The notes under the pieces: generated by a model
The model's database searches: none
What the model saw: only the letters and a program-made list of their open reading frames with translations
What the model was told of the DNA's origin: nothing
Assembly: GCA_047615875.1 (NCBI GenBank)
Contig: JBLHGU010000002.1
Coordinates: forward strand, 47,703-111,702
Length of the DNA: 64,000 bases
Origin: JBLHGU01 sp047615875
GTDB taxonomy: Bacteria > Pseudomonadota > Gammaproteobacteria > Arenicellales > CAJQKF01
Reading direction: 5' to 3'
Shown: one piece after another, positions 26,555 to 35,626 of the stretch
Position numbering within the stretch: position 1 is the first letter of the stretch
Layout: every line of letters starts with the position of its first letter
Translations under genes and position numbers: made by a program

Positions 26555-27211
26555 CTACTCGACTATAGAGTCATTCCCTGGGGAATCAGACAAATCGTCT
26601 TCAATACTCACATCTGGTAGATCACCACCATTATTTTCCTCGGTTAGATCTTCATCTAATTCGAACTCGGCGTTATCTGCTTTAGTGATCTCCAGATAAC
26701 CTGCGGCACTCAATTCTACTTCCAGGGTGTCTCGACTATAGCCGGTCACAGGTTTCTCGCCGATCAGCAGAACGGGTACGCGATACTCGTCGGTAAGGTC
26801 TTTTAACCGATCCTGGCTATAAAAGTCATTTTCCACATCTAATTCTTCAAAAGGTAGTTGATGCTTGTTTAGAAAAAAACGAACATAGTCGCAGGCATCA
26901 CACACCATTTTGCTATCTTCGGGAGTACTGAACAATGCTAATGGAAACAGCCCTTCGGCTTTGAGCACCCGGACGCGTGTGATAGCTTCTTCAACTATTA
27001 CTTCTTCGGTCTTCTCCTGGGTTTCTACTAACTGACGGACATAAATAGTGCCTTCTGGAGGTTCTACCGATTGGTAGGAGATATTTCCCTTAGAATCAGT
27101 TACCTTGAATACTTCGGTCTGTCCAAACGTAATACTCGATTGGCCAAACTGTAAAGTAAGAAATAGAACCACAGCTATAAAGGAATTGCCTGGCAGCAGT
27201 TTTAGTAACAT
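26555..27211 (-). CDS. exported DUF4124-glutaredoxin-like protein
   Basis: A 218-residue protein with a signal peptide or signal anchor (residues about 10-31). Next comes a short DUF4124 module (VFKVTDSKGNISYQSVEPPEGT, about 34-55), then a glutaredoxin-fold domain with CDAC at 104-107 (MVCDACDYVRFFLNK) and a cis-Pro TVP-like segment in YRVPVLLIGEKPVTGYSRDTLE. The C-terminus is strongly acidic (about 180-218). Its role is presumably periplasmic thiol-disulfide exchange, with substrate unknown. The ATG at 27211 is preferred to the in-frame TTG three bases earlier. Confidence 0.8.
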   Translation of the reverse strand: MLLKLLPGNSFIAVVLFLTLQFGQSSITFGQTEVFKVTDSKGNISYQSVEPPEGTIYVRQLVETQEKTEEVIVEEAITRVRVLKAEGLFPLALFSTPEDSKMVCDACDYVRFFLNKHQLPFEELDVENDFYSQDRLKDLTDEYRVPVLLIGEKPVTGYSRDTLEVELSAAGYLEITKADNAEFELDEDLTEENNGGDLPDVSIEDDLSDSPGNDSIVE

Positions 27212-27286
27212 CAATTACTCCAATTTTTTAATTGATAAAGAAACATTCCACACAAATCATCACGATAATACCCAGGTTTCTTTTGT

Positions 27287-29341
27287 CTATTGCAAACCAC
27301 GGTGAACCAATAATGCATCAATTTTTGGCCCACGCCCACGAAACTTTGTAAACAGTTCTTGCGGATCTTTCGAGCCACCAGGCTCGAGGATATATTGCAT
27401 AAATAATTTTCCAGTTTGCTGATCAAATATTCCATTTTCTTCAAACAAACTAAAAGCATCTGAGGACAATACTTCAGCCCAAAGGTAGCTATAGTAACCC
27501 GCCGCGTAGCCACCAGCAAAGATGTGAGAAAAACTGTTCTGAAAGCGATTGAACTCTGGCGGAATAACCACCGCAACTTCCTCGCGAACTTTATCCAGAA
27601 CTGTTTGAATAGAAGCAGAATTGAGTTGACTAGTTTCCTGCGCAGACTGTCGATGTAATCGCATATCAAACAATGCAAATTCCAGTTGTCGAGCCAATAT
27701 CATTGCGGACTGAAAGTTTTTACCGGCCTTAAGCTTATTCAACATTTCATCAGGCAATTTTTCAGCCGTTTGAAAATGCCCTGAAATCAGGTCGAGACCC
27801 TGTCGCTCCCAACACCAGTTTTCCAGAAATTGACTCGGCAACTCCACTGCATCCCATGGCACACCATTAATACCCGAAATCTCGCTATAGTCGATAAGCG
27901 TTAGCATATGTTGCAGACTATGACCAAACTCATGAAACAATGTGGTGACATCGTCATGACTTAAAAGAGATGGCCTGTCTTCAGTTGCCGAGGGAAAGTT
28001 ACACACAAGAAACGCGACCGGAGACTGGATACCAGTTTGCAGTCGTTTACGGCTGATACATTCCGCCATCCACGCACCTCCGCGTTTGCCATCACGAGCA
28101 ATTAAATCCATGTACACACAACCACGATGGGTTCCATGTTGGTCCTTAATGTCGAACACTAGAATGTCACTATCCCAGGTCTCAACATCCTTCGCTGGTG
28201 TAACAGTAATACCGAATAGACGATTTACCACACTAAACAGACCATCTAGCACACCTGGCAATGGAAACCAGGGGCGCAGCTCCTCCTGATCGATATCAAA
28301 CCTCTCTAGTTTCAATTTCTCGGCACAGTAAGCCATATCCCAGGCTTGCAAATCTTCCATTGCCAGCTCATCTTTGGCGAACGCATTTAACTGGGATATT
28401 TCACGCTGTGCCGCCGGTCGACACTTTTCTACCAGATCAACCAGGAACGCCTCCACTTCATCGACGGATTTTGCCATCTTGGTTTGCAGTGAATAGGTGG
28501 CGTAGTTGTCAAAACCTAGAAGCGAAGCTTTTTCGTGGCGAAGTTTTAAAATCTCTGCCATTAATTCCCCGTTATCGTGATCGCGGTTGTGTGGACCGGT
28601 ATCACTAGCCCTGGTTACGTAGGCCTGATAGAGGCGAAACCGTTGTTCTCGACTCTTGGCATAAGTCATAAAGGGAATGAAAGAAGGCGCTTTGAGAGTA
28701 AACCGCCAGCCACTTTCGCCCGCTTGACGAGCTTCATTTTCAGCTTGCTGGAGAGCGGTCGCGGGGATTCCAGCAACATCTGCAGAATCGGTCAGCGTCA
28801 TACTCCATTCATCTGTGGCATCCAGCACATTTTTACCAAACGTATTACCCAACACCGATAATCGCTCGGCAATTTCCCGATAACGGGTTTTACTACTGGC
28901 ATCTAGTGCTACCCCGCCTAATCGAAAATCCCGCAAACTGTTATCTACTATCTTGTGCTGAAACTCATTCAAATCCTGATATTTTTCAGATGCCTGAATT
29001 TCTTCAAAACCCCTATACAACGACTCGTTTTGCCCAACATCAGTGTAGTAGTTTGATAAACTCACCAGAGCTTTATCGTATACGGCACGCAATTCAGGAT
29101 TATCTTTTACCCCATTTAGATGGGAGACAGGCGACCACATGCGTTCCAGTCGATCATGGACATCTTCCAGCGGCGTTACGAAATTGTTCCAACTAGCGAG
29201 AGAGTTTCGCTGTTCCAATTGAGATATTAGACTACGGCCCTCATCTAACAATTTGTTGAGAGCCGGCTCAACATGCTTAGGATTAATGGATTCAAAGCGT
29301 GGCAGACTGGAGAAGTCCAGCAGCGGATTATTTGTTGTCAT
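27287..29341 (-). CDS. prlC: oligopeptidase A (M3 family zinc metallopeptidase)
   Basis: A 684-residue cytosolic peptidase that degrades short peptides, including cleaved signal peptides. The zinc site HEFGH lies near residue 468 in TLFHEFGHSLQHM; a downstream Glu ligand is expected in the PSQFLENWCWE segment. The N-terminus (NPLLDFSSLPRFESINPKHVEPAL) is nearly invariant in PrlC, and the length is the family norm. It is divergent from gorA across 126 nt. Confidence 0.95.
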   Translation of the reverse strand: MTTNNPLLDFSSLPRFESINPKHVEPALNKLLDEGRSLISQLEQRNSLASWNNFVTPLEDVHDRLERMWSPVSHLNGVKDNPELRAVYDKALVSLSNYYTDVGQNESLYRGFEEIQASEKYQDLNEFQHKIVDNSLRDFRLGGVALDASSKTRYREIAERLSVLGNTFGKNVLDATDEWSMTLTDSADVAGIPATALQQAENEARQAGESGWRFTLKAPSFIPFMTYAKSREQRFRLYQAYVTRASDTGPHNRDHDNGELMAEILKLRHEKASLLGFDNYATYSLQTKMAKSVDEVEAFLVDLVEKCRPAAQREISQLNAFAKDELAMEDLQAWDMAYCAEKLKLERFDIDQEELRPWFPLPGVLDGLFSVVNRLFGITVTPAKDVETWDSDILVFDIKDQHGTHRGCVYMDLIARDGKRGGAWMAECISRKRLQTGIQSPVAFLVCNFPSATEDRPSLLSHDDVTTLFHEFGHSLQHMLTLIDYSEISGINGVPWDAVELPSQFLENWCWERQGLDLISGHFQTAEKLPDEMLNKLKAGKNFQSAMILARQLEFALFDMRLHRQSAQETSQLNSASIQTVLDKVREEVAVVIPPEFNRFQNSFSHIFAGGYAAGYYSYLWAEVLSSDAFSLFEENGIFDQQTGKLFMQYILEPGGSKDPQELFTKFRGRGPKIDALLVHRGLQ

Positions 29342-29467
29342 AAAATGGTCGTCAATTAGTGCTCATCAAAATGGATGGGGGCTCTCAATAGCAGCTCGGT
29401 TTTCTTTTGAACTGGAAAACTAAAAAGCCAGAATTTCTATGTATCAGTTAAAAAGTGGGGATAGCAA

Positions 29468-30820
29468 GTGTCAGACAAGTTTGATTTTATCGTAATTGGC
29501 GGCGGTAGTGGGGGTATTGCTAGTGCTAGACGAGCAGCCGCCCACGGTGCGAGAACCGCGATTATTGAATCTGGACGAATTGGTGGCACCTGTGTAAACG
29601 TTGGCTGTGTACCAAAAAAGGTTATGTGGCACGCCGCCCACCTGGCTGAAACCTTACACGATGCTGAAGATTATGGATTTGATATAACTACACATGGCCA
29701 TAATTGGTCGAGGATAAAGGCCAGCCGGGACAAGTATATCGAGCGTTTGAATGGAATTTACGATCGAAACCTGAATAATTCAGGTGTGGTCCGGTTCAAT
29801 GGCCATGGTGAGTTACTGGATCAGACTACCGTAAGTGTCAACGGTCAAAATTTAACTGCCGAGCACATTCTAATCAGCACTGGTGGCCGCCCGGTAATTC
29901 CAAACCTGCCCGGCGCGGAACTCGGCATCAACAGTGATGGTTTTTTCGAGCTTGAAGATCGCCCCCAACGGGTATTGATTATTGGCGCAGGTTATATCGC
30001 TACGGAGTTTGCCGGCGTTTTACACTCGCTCGGCTCAGAAGTGACCATGCTATTGCGTAAGCAACAGCTGCTTCGTACCTTCGATTCCAGCGTGCGTGAT
30101 CTGGTTATGGAAGAAATGCAAAAAGTGGGTATCAATATGCTGACCGGCGTGCAGCTGGAAAGTTTATTTCGCCACGATGATGGCTCCATTGGCTTACGTA
30201 AAAAGGATGGTAGTCAAGTTACTGGATTTGACAGTGTAATTTGGGCCGTGGGTCGTTCGCCAAACATAGCTGGTCTGAATCTGGATCAAACCAAAGTTAC
30301 AACAGATTCTAAAGGTTTTATAGCCACTGACGATTATCAGAATACCAATATTCCAGGCATTTATGCCGTTGGCGATGTAACCGGTCGAGCGGCTTTAACA
30401 CCGGTTGCAATCGCTGCTGGCAGGCGTCTCGCGGACCGCTTGTTTAATGGCGAAACCGGTGCAAAATTAGACTACAGCAACATACCCAGCGTGGTTTTTT
30501 CTCACCCGCCAATTGGCACTGTAGGCATGACGGAAGAAGAAGCCATTGAGCAATATGGCAATGAGAACGTCAAAGTCTATCAAAGCCGTTTTACCAATCT
30601 TTATTTCGGCATTACACAGCGCCGGGTACCTACCATAGTGAAATTGGTAACGATTGACGAAGATGAGAAAATTGTCGGTTGTCATGCGGTAGGGGAAGCC
30701 GCTGACGAACTCATTCAAGGTTTTGCGGTAGCCGTTAAGATGGGTGCGCGAAAAGTAGACTTCGACAACACTATAGCCATTCATCCAACAGCGGCTGAAG
30801 AACTGGTTACCCTAAGATAA
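29468..30820 (+). CDS. gorA: glutathione-disulfide reductase
   Basis: A 450-residue FAD flavoenzyme that reduces GSSG with NADPH. The FAD-binding GGGSGGIASARRAA is at residues 11-24, the redox-active disulfide GGTCVNVGCVPKK at 39-51 (Cys42/Cys47), the NAD(P)-binding GAGYIATEFAGVL follows, and the C-terminal active-site His is in AIHPTAAEELVTLR. The Arg-rich FDSSVR segment after the second Rossmann motif fits NADPH preference. The start is GTG at 29468, preceded by a GGGGA ribosome-binding site, which settles the choice. Confidence 0.95.
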   Translation: MSDKFDFIVIGGGSGGIASARRAAAHGARTAIIESGRIGGTCVNVGCVPKKVMWHAAHLAETLHDAEDYGFDITTHGHNWSRIKASRDKYIERLNGIYDRNLNNSGVVRFNGHGELLDQTTVSVNGQNLTAEHILISTGGRPVIPNLPGAELGINSDGFFELEDRPQRVLIIGAGYIATEFAGVLHSLGSEVTMLLRKQQLLRTFDSSVRDLVMEEMQKVGINMLTGVQLESLFRHDDGSIGLRKKDGSQVTGFDSVIWAVGRSPNIAGLNLDQTKVTTDSKGFIATDDYQNTNIPGIYAVGDVTGRAALTPVAIAAGRRLADRLFNGETGAKLDYSNIPSVVFSHPPIGTVGMTEEEAIEQYGNENVKVYQSRFTNLYFGITQRRVPTIVKLVTIDEDEKIVGCHAVGEAADELIQGFAVAVKMGARKVDFDNTIAIHPTAAEELVTLR

Positions 30821-30843
30821 TTTTCCGACTATGCAAGATCACA

Positions 30844-30868
30844 CAAACCAGGAACAAATTCTGGTTTG
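30844..30868 (+). terminator. hairpin downstream of gorA
   Basis: An 8-bp perfect stem, CAAACCAG (30844-30851) with CTGGTTTG (30861-30868), and a 9-nt loop, 24 nt after the gorA stop. There is no U-rich tail, so I call it a weak or Rho-assisted 3'-end signal. Confidence 0.42.
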
Positions 30869-30891
30869 AGTGATATTGAGCATCATTTATT

Positions 30892-30915
30892 CGGGCCACA
30901 AGGCTTGTTGGCCCG
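30892..30915 (-). terminator. terminator downstream of the Do-type protease gene
   Basis: A 7-bp GC-rich stem, CGGGCCA (30892-30898) with TGGCCCG (30909-30915), and a 10-nt loop that itself is partly self-complementary. On the minus strand it lies 27 nt past the protease stop and is followed by AATAAATG, a modest A/U tail. Confidence 0.5.
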
Positions 30916-30941
30916 AGCAGAAAAAGTTAACCGAAAAAACA

Positions 30942-32381
30942 CTACCGCTTTAGCACAATAAATCGACGCCCACGTCCATCCGCAACCAATAGCAAAATAG
31001 GATCGTCTTCATCTAATTTACTGATAATTTTCTTTAAGTCGTCAGCATCCCTAATTCCGTTCCGGTTTGCGCCTTGAATAACCAAACCCGGTCGCAGACC
31101 CGCTCGCTCGGCACGCGAACCGGTTTCAACCCCGGTAATTACCACGCCGGAAAGACCTTCGAGATCCAATTGCTTGGCTATTTCTGGCGTTAACGTTTGC
31201 ACGCCGAAGCCTAGCTCTTCGAGCTGATCTTCTTCTGGTTCTGGTGTTGCCTGTGCAGACGCCTGATTCGGCAAGGTACCAATTTCAACATCGATAGTTT
31301 TCTGCGCACCATTTCTGATCACAACCATTTCAACGCTGCTGCCGGGAGACACCAGGGAAACGTTATTACGAAATCTTCCGACATCATCCACCGCTCTACC
31401 ATCGAACTCGATAATTACATCACCCTGCTTGAGACCACTATGCTCTGCAGGGCTATCATCCGTCACATCGGCAATCAGAACGCCCTTGTTAGTATCCAGC
31501 CCAAAGGACTCTGACAGATCGTGAGTCAGGTTCTGGATCAAAATCCCCAGATAACCCCGCGTCACACTGCCACTATCGATTAATTGCGCCATGATCTTGC
31601 TAACCATATTTATCGGAATGGCAAATCCGATACCCATGTAACCACCACTACGAGAGAAAATTGCGGTATTCATCCCAACAGCCTTACCATTTAAATCGAC
31701 TAGTGGGCCCCCGGAATTACCTGGGTTAATCGCTGCGTCGGTCTGAATGAAATTCTCATAATCTGTAATCCCAACACTACTGCGCCCTTTAGCACTAACA
31801 ATGCCTGCCGTAATACTGTGAGATAAACCAAATGGGCTGCCAACTGCCAGCACCCACTCGCCCACTTCAAGTTGTTCGGAATCGCCCAGCTCCAGAACCG
31901 GCAAATTTTCTGCATCTACCTTAATTACCGCGACATCTGAGCGCTCGTCACCTCCAACTAGTTTTGCGCGATACTCTTTGCCATCCTGGAGCTGGACAAT
32001 AACTTCATCCGCTTCGCCGACAACATGATTATTAGTCAGAATATAACCATCACTAGAAATGATAAAACCGGAGCCCTGCCCACCAACCCGTCGTTCTCTG
32101 GGACGACTTTTCGATTGTTCGTCAGGAAATGGCATATCGAAAAATTTACGAAAAAACTCATCGTCAAAAGGCGATTTTTGTTGTCGGTTGCCAACTTTTT
32201 CAATTTTCTCTACGCTGATGAACACAACTGCAGGAGATACTTTTTTAGCCACAGCAGAAAACGCTTTGCCAGCCTGACGCAAACTTTCGATGCCATCGTC
32301 GGCAGCTGCAACCTGGGTGACGAATGTAAATTGCAACGCCATGAGAAACAGAGCGGGTTGGAGAATATTTTTACTAGCCAT
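30942..32381 (-). CDS. Do family periplasmic serine endoprotease (DegP/DegQ/MucD type)
   Basis: A 479-residue periplasmic quality-control protease. The signal peptide is at residues 1-27 (cleavage near QVAAA-DD). The trypsin-like domain has the triad His119 (TNNHVVG), Asp149 (SDVAVIKV) and Ser223 (GNSGGPL). Two PDZ domains follow (around 275-370 and 390-475). The ATG at 32381 is preferred over one 15 nt upstream because it gives a tidy signal peptide. Domain order fits DegQ or MucD; I cannot choose between these names without a tree. It is downstream of the cyclase promoter region but transcribed away from gorA. Confidence 0.92.
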   Translation of the reverse strand: MASKNILQPALFLMALQFTFVTQVAAADDGIESLRQAGKAFSAVAKKVSPAVVFISVEKIEKVGNRQQKSPFDDEFFRKFFDMPFPDEQSKSRPRERRVGGQGSGFIISSDGYILTNNHVVGEADEVIVQLQDGKEYRAKLVGGDERSDVAVIKVDAENLPVLELGDSEQLEVGEWVLAVGSPFGLSHSITAGIVSAKGRSSVGITDYENFIQTDAAINPGNSGGPLVDLNGKAVGMNTAIFSRSGGYMGIGFAIPINMVSKIMAQLIDSGSVTRGYLGILIQNLTHDLSESFGLDTNKGVLIADVTDDSPAEHSGLKQGDVIIEFDGRAVDDVGRFRNNVSLVSPGSSVEMVVIRNGAQKTIDVEIGTLPNQASAQATPEPEEDQLEELGFGVQTLTPEIAKQLDLEGLSGVVITGVETGSRAERAGLRPGLVIQGANRNGIRDADDLKKIISKLDEDDPILLLVADGRGRRFIVLKR

Positions 32382-32500
32382 GAATTTCACGGGCATTACC
32401 TGAAGCGTTGAAAGCGGATGGCTAGATCTTACTTAACTCAGAAGACTTGATGAGTGACGAATAGTTAAGAAAACTACTGAAAAGGAGCAAATATAGGCTT

Positions 32501-34306
32501 TTAAGAGACTTTGGAGTGCGCTATTGGCAGATTAAGTAGTCCAAAACCAGTTTCTGAATCAACCAGTATTCCACCAGTTTTCAGTGGATTGATTTTCATC
32601 AACCACTCCATTGGGTGTTCTTCATCGGCAGATTTCGTGTCCACCCAGGCATCAGCTATTTCATCCAGCAGTTTTGTCATAGAAGCATCTGTATCCCTTT
32701 TCCGGGTTTGCTGGACAAGAGACGCAATCTGGAAAAAACGCCCGTTATAAGATAGTGATTTACTGAGGGAAAAGGCTTTTGTAGCCTCATCGACTTTGCC
32801 ACAGAGCAAAAAGACAGCGCCTAAATAATCAGCATAATAATCCGGGTGCTGGGGATTAAGTAGTAATGAGTGTTTTGCCGTTTGTTGCGCTGAAATCACA
32901 TCATCCAAATAGGCATAAGCTCTTGATCTGGCAATGAGAATATTTGCATCCCCTGGATTCAGGTTACCAGCCACATCATAATGATGTCTGGCTTCAGAAA
33001 ACTTGCGTTGCAACATATAGCTCCAGCCGAGATGGATATGTGCACGGGCATCGGCTGGGTCGAGTCTGACCGCTGTTTGACTGTAGCGACAGGCCAGGTC
33101 TAAAGAATGATGAAAACTATCGATACCAGGTTCGTTATCAATTTTTTGCAGATAAATACTTGCCATACTGGCATAGGCCCGGGCGAAGTTTCCATCCAGC
33201 GCTACGGCCTGTTGAAATAATTCAAGACAACGATTGGTATCGGAAGATTGCCCCTCCTCGAGCAATTGCTTGCCACGTAACCAAAAATCATAGGCCTTAT
33301 GACGAACTGGGTAAAGGCTAGCCTGGTTTTTCAGTCGTTCGGTATTTAAACGGCCCTCCAACATACTAACTATTAATCCAACAACTTCGTCCTGAACTTC
33401 GAAAATTGCCGAGGCCTGGCGGGTATATCGATCTGCCCAGATTTGCTTTGCAGTTCTGCACTCAACTAGTTGAGCCGATATCCGAATGCGATCATCTAAC
33501 GCGCGCACACTACCTTCTAGTACAAATTGCACCCCCTGATCCTGGAATAGTTTCGAGATATAACTGGATTGATCCCGATAGGAAAACGCTGTGGTCTTTG
33601 CCAACACATTGATGCTATCGAAACGGGAAAGTTCAATTGTAATATCTTCAGCTAAACCGTCGCCCAGATACTGTCGACTGTCATCACCGGCAAGGTTTTG
33701 AAACGGTAGTACGGCAATACTCGGCAATCTGGTTTTTTTGGTTTCCGTTCCTTGAATTGTTTTTACAGAGTTGGAGAGCAGGGATTCCATCTGCAATTGA
33801 TAGACTCTGACACTGCGTCGTTTATTCTTTACTTTTTGTTCACGCAGAAATTGAAATTGAAACTCGACTCGCCCATCAACGAGATCGTGTAAAACACTGG
33901 AAACGCATATTCCGCCTGGTGACGAAAGCTCCTGTAGGCGGGCTGCAGTATTTACTGCATCACCGTAAATACTGATACCGTCGTCGAGTACGTCACCCGC
34001 ATTCATACCGATACGAAACTCCATTTTTCGATCTGGTTGTAGTTCAAGATTTTCACGAAAGCATTGCAACTGAAACTCTACCGCACACTCCACGGCGTTC
34101 TGAGAGCTGGAATATTCTGCAAAAATACTATCACCAGACTTATCCAGCACTTTGCCTTCAAAACGTTTTGTTAGTTGTGTGAAATTTTCTCGATGGCGAG
34201 TCACACTTAGTCGCGTGAAGTTTTCATCATTTTCCATTAGACGCGTATAGCCTTGCACATCCGCGATTAACACGGTTGTAAGCTTACGTAGAGGTTTCTT
34301 AAGCAC
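32501..34306 (-). CDS. class III adenylate/guanylate cyclase with TolB-like and TPR domains
   Basis: A soluble signalling enzyme of about 601 residues. The N-terminal cyclase domain has the metal aspartates in IADVQGYTRLM and DKSGDSIFAEY, with NAGDVLDDGISIYGDAVNTAARLQ. A middle TolB/FlgO-like segment starts PSIAVLPFQNLAGDDSRQYLGDGLAEDI, and a C-terminal TPR array follows. The frame opens at a TTG (34372), but the GTG at 34306 follows AAGGG with 7-nt spacing and gives the short start (VLKKPLRKLTTVLIADV) typical of this family. Which nucleotide is cyclised is not resolved by eye. It lies downstream of the GshB-like gene on the same strand, 350 nt away. Confidence 0.85.
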   Translation of the reverse strand: MLKKPLRKLTTVLIADVQGYTRLMENDENFTRLSVTRHRENFTQLTKRFEGKVLDKSGDSIFAEYSSSQNAVECAVEFQLQCFRENLELQPDRKMEFRIGMNAGDVLDDGISIYGDAVNTAARLQELSSPGGICVSSVLHDLVDGRVEFQFQFLREQKVKNKRRSVRVYQLQMESLLSNSVKTIQGTETKKTRLPSIAVLPFQNLAGDDSRQYLGDGLAEDITIELSRFDSINVLAKTTAFSYRDQSSYISKLFQDQGVQFVLEGSVRALDDRIRISAQLVECRTAKQIWADRYTRQASAIFEVQDEVVGLIVSMLEGRLNTERLKNQASLYPVRHKAYDFWLRGKQLLEEGQSSDTNRCLELFQQAVALDGNFARAYASMASIYLQKIDNEPGIDSFHHSLDLACRYSQTAVRLDPADARAHIHLGWSYMLQRKFSEARHHYDVAGNLNPGDANILIARSRAYAYLDDVISAQQTAKHSLLLNPQHPDYYADYLGAVFLLCGKVDEATKAFSLSKSLSYNGRFFQIASLVQQTRKRDTDASMTKLLDEIADAWVDTKSADEEHPMEWLMKINPLKTGGILVDSETGFGLLNLPIAHSKVS

Positions 34307-34656
34307 TTCCCTACCCTTTTGTTTATTCTTCCTTAGGTTTTGCTCTACCACTCCCTGATAGCAGTCTGACAAAACCCCTCATCCCTAAAGTCCCAGCCTG
34401 GGAATGCGCCTATTGTGAATAGAAAACTGGAAAACGTCCAGCGTTTACCGTTGTCCTTATATGTAAAATTTATAATGTCAAGGAATTAAGTCGCTGCTAT
34501 CAGTCTATATTGCCGTATGGGTTACAAAATTTATGATTCTAAACAGCCTCCGCCAGATCCAAGACTTCTATATAGCTGCCCAGTACTTTTACTAGCTAAA
34601 CAAGTGAGTTGACATTTTGCCCCTGGCGATAAAACCCGATCTTTCATTGCTCTATA

Positions 34657-35583
34657 CTAAGCGGAAAGATGATCGATTATTTCTAAGTTTAAATCGCGAC
34701 CACTAAACTGACTGGCTTCCTGCAGACCCGTAGGGCTGGTTACGTTAACCTCGATTAGCATACCGCCAATAATATCTATACCGGCGAATAAAATCCCACT
34801 TCTAAGTAAATCATTAGACATTGCCTCACAAATTTCCTGCTCTCTTGGAGTAATTTCTGTGGCATTAGCGCTGCCACCTGCATCCAGATTATTTAGTTCA
34901 ACACCATCAGCATGAAGTCGTAGAATGGCACCAATGGTTTCACCTTCCAGCAACAATATTCGCTTATCACCCTGATCTGCGGCGGGCAGATATTGCTGAG
35001 CTATAATCCAATGGCTACCATTATGTGTAGACTCGTCAATTACAGACGCGATATTGTCATCATCACTATTACAGAAACGAATACCCTTACCACCGTGACC
35101 ATCAATGGGCTTAAGTGTGATACGACCTTGTTTGTTTGCAAAGGCCTGAATTTCAGAGCGACTGGAACTAACCAGTGTTTGTGGGGTAAATTCAGGAAAC
35201 TTAAGCGCCCCGAGTTTTTCATTCCAGTCTCGAATTGCAGATGGCCTATTGATTACTCGAACCGACTCCGGCAGAAAATCCAGTAATAACGAAGTATAAA
35301 AGTAGCGCCTATTGAATGGAGGATCAGTTCGCTCCCATACCACATCCATTTCGTCCAGATAGACTCTTTGCTTCTCACCAATAGTAAAGGGCGCTGCGTG
35401 ATTATCATGTACAGCTACCGGATAGACCCAGGCGGCGAGCCGATTATGCTCCAGAAACATATCCATTTGAGCAAGCTTGAATACTTCATGGGAACGTGTT
35501 GCTGCTGCCAACATTAAATGATAAGTGGTGTCCTTCCATGGTTTTACCTGATCCAGTGAATCCATAATAAACACGTGTTTCAT
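34657..35583 (-). CDS. gshB: glutathione synthetase-like ATP-grasp protein with altered flexible loop
   Basis: A 308-residue ATP-grasp ligase clearly related to prokaryotic GshB, which joins gamma-Glu-Cys and Gly. Shared features: MKHVFIMDSLDQ, WERTDPPFNRRY (83-94), INRPSAIRDWNEKL, LKPIDGHGGKGI (158-168, small loop), AQQYLPA...GDKRIL and IEVNVTSPTG (277-286). The large flexible loop differs: E. coli GshB has ETRGNLAAGGRGEP, here VELNNLDAGGSANA (228-241), so the Arg-Gly and the following Arg are gone. This could mean a GshB paralogue with another substrate, or a divergent true GshB. It lies 43 nt after two glycosyltransferase genes. The start at 35583 is preferred to 35592. Confidence 0.78.
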   Translation of the reverse strand: MKHVFIMDSLDQVKPWKDTTYHLMLAAATRSHEVFKLAQMDMFLEHNRLAAWVYPVAVHDNHAAPFTIGEKQRVYLDEMDVVWERTDPPFNRRYFYTSLLLDFLPESVRVINRPSAIRDWNEKLGALKFPEFTPQTLVSSSRSEIQAFANKQGRITLKPIDGHGGKGIRFCNSDDDNIASVIDESTHNGSHWIIAQQYLPAADQGDKRILLLEGETIGAILRLHADGVELNNLDAGGSANATEITPREQEICEAMSNDLLRSGILFAGIDIIGGMLIEVNVTSPTGLQEASQFSGRDLNLEIIDHLSA

Positions 35584-35626
35584 AAATCGCATCTCGTGGT
35601 ACTTTATTCAGTAAAAATTATTGTTA

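Noticed and set aside
34517..34612. 31-residue frame starting MGYKIYDSK in the gap before the GshB-like stop
   Set aside because: Short, no ribosome site, no homology I can name; likely chance.
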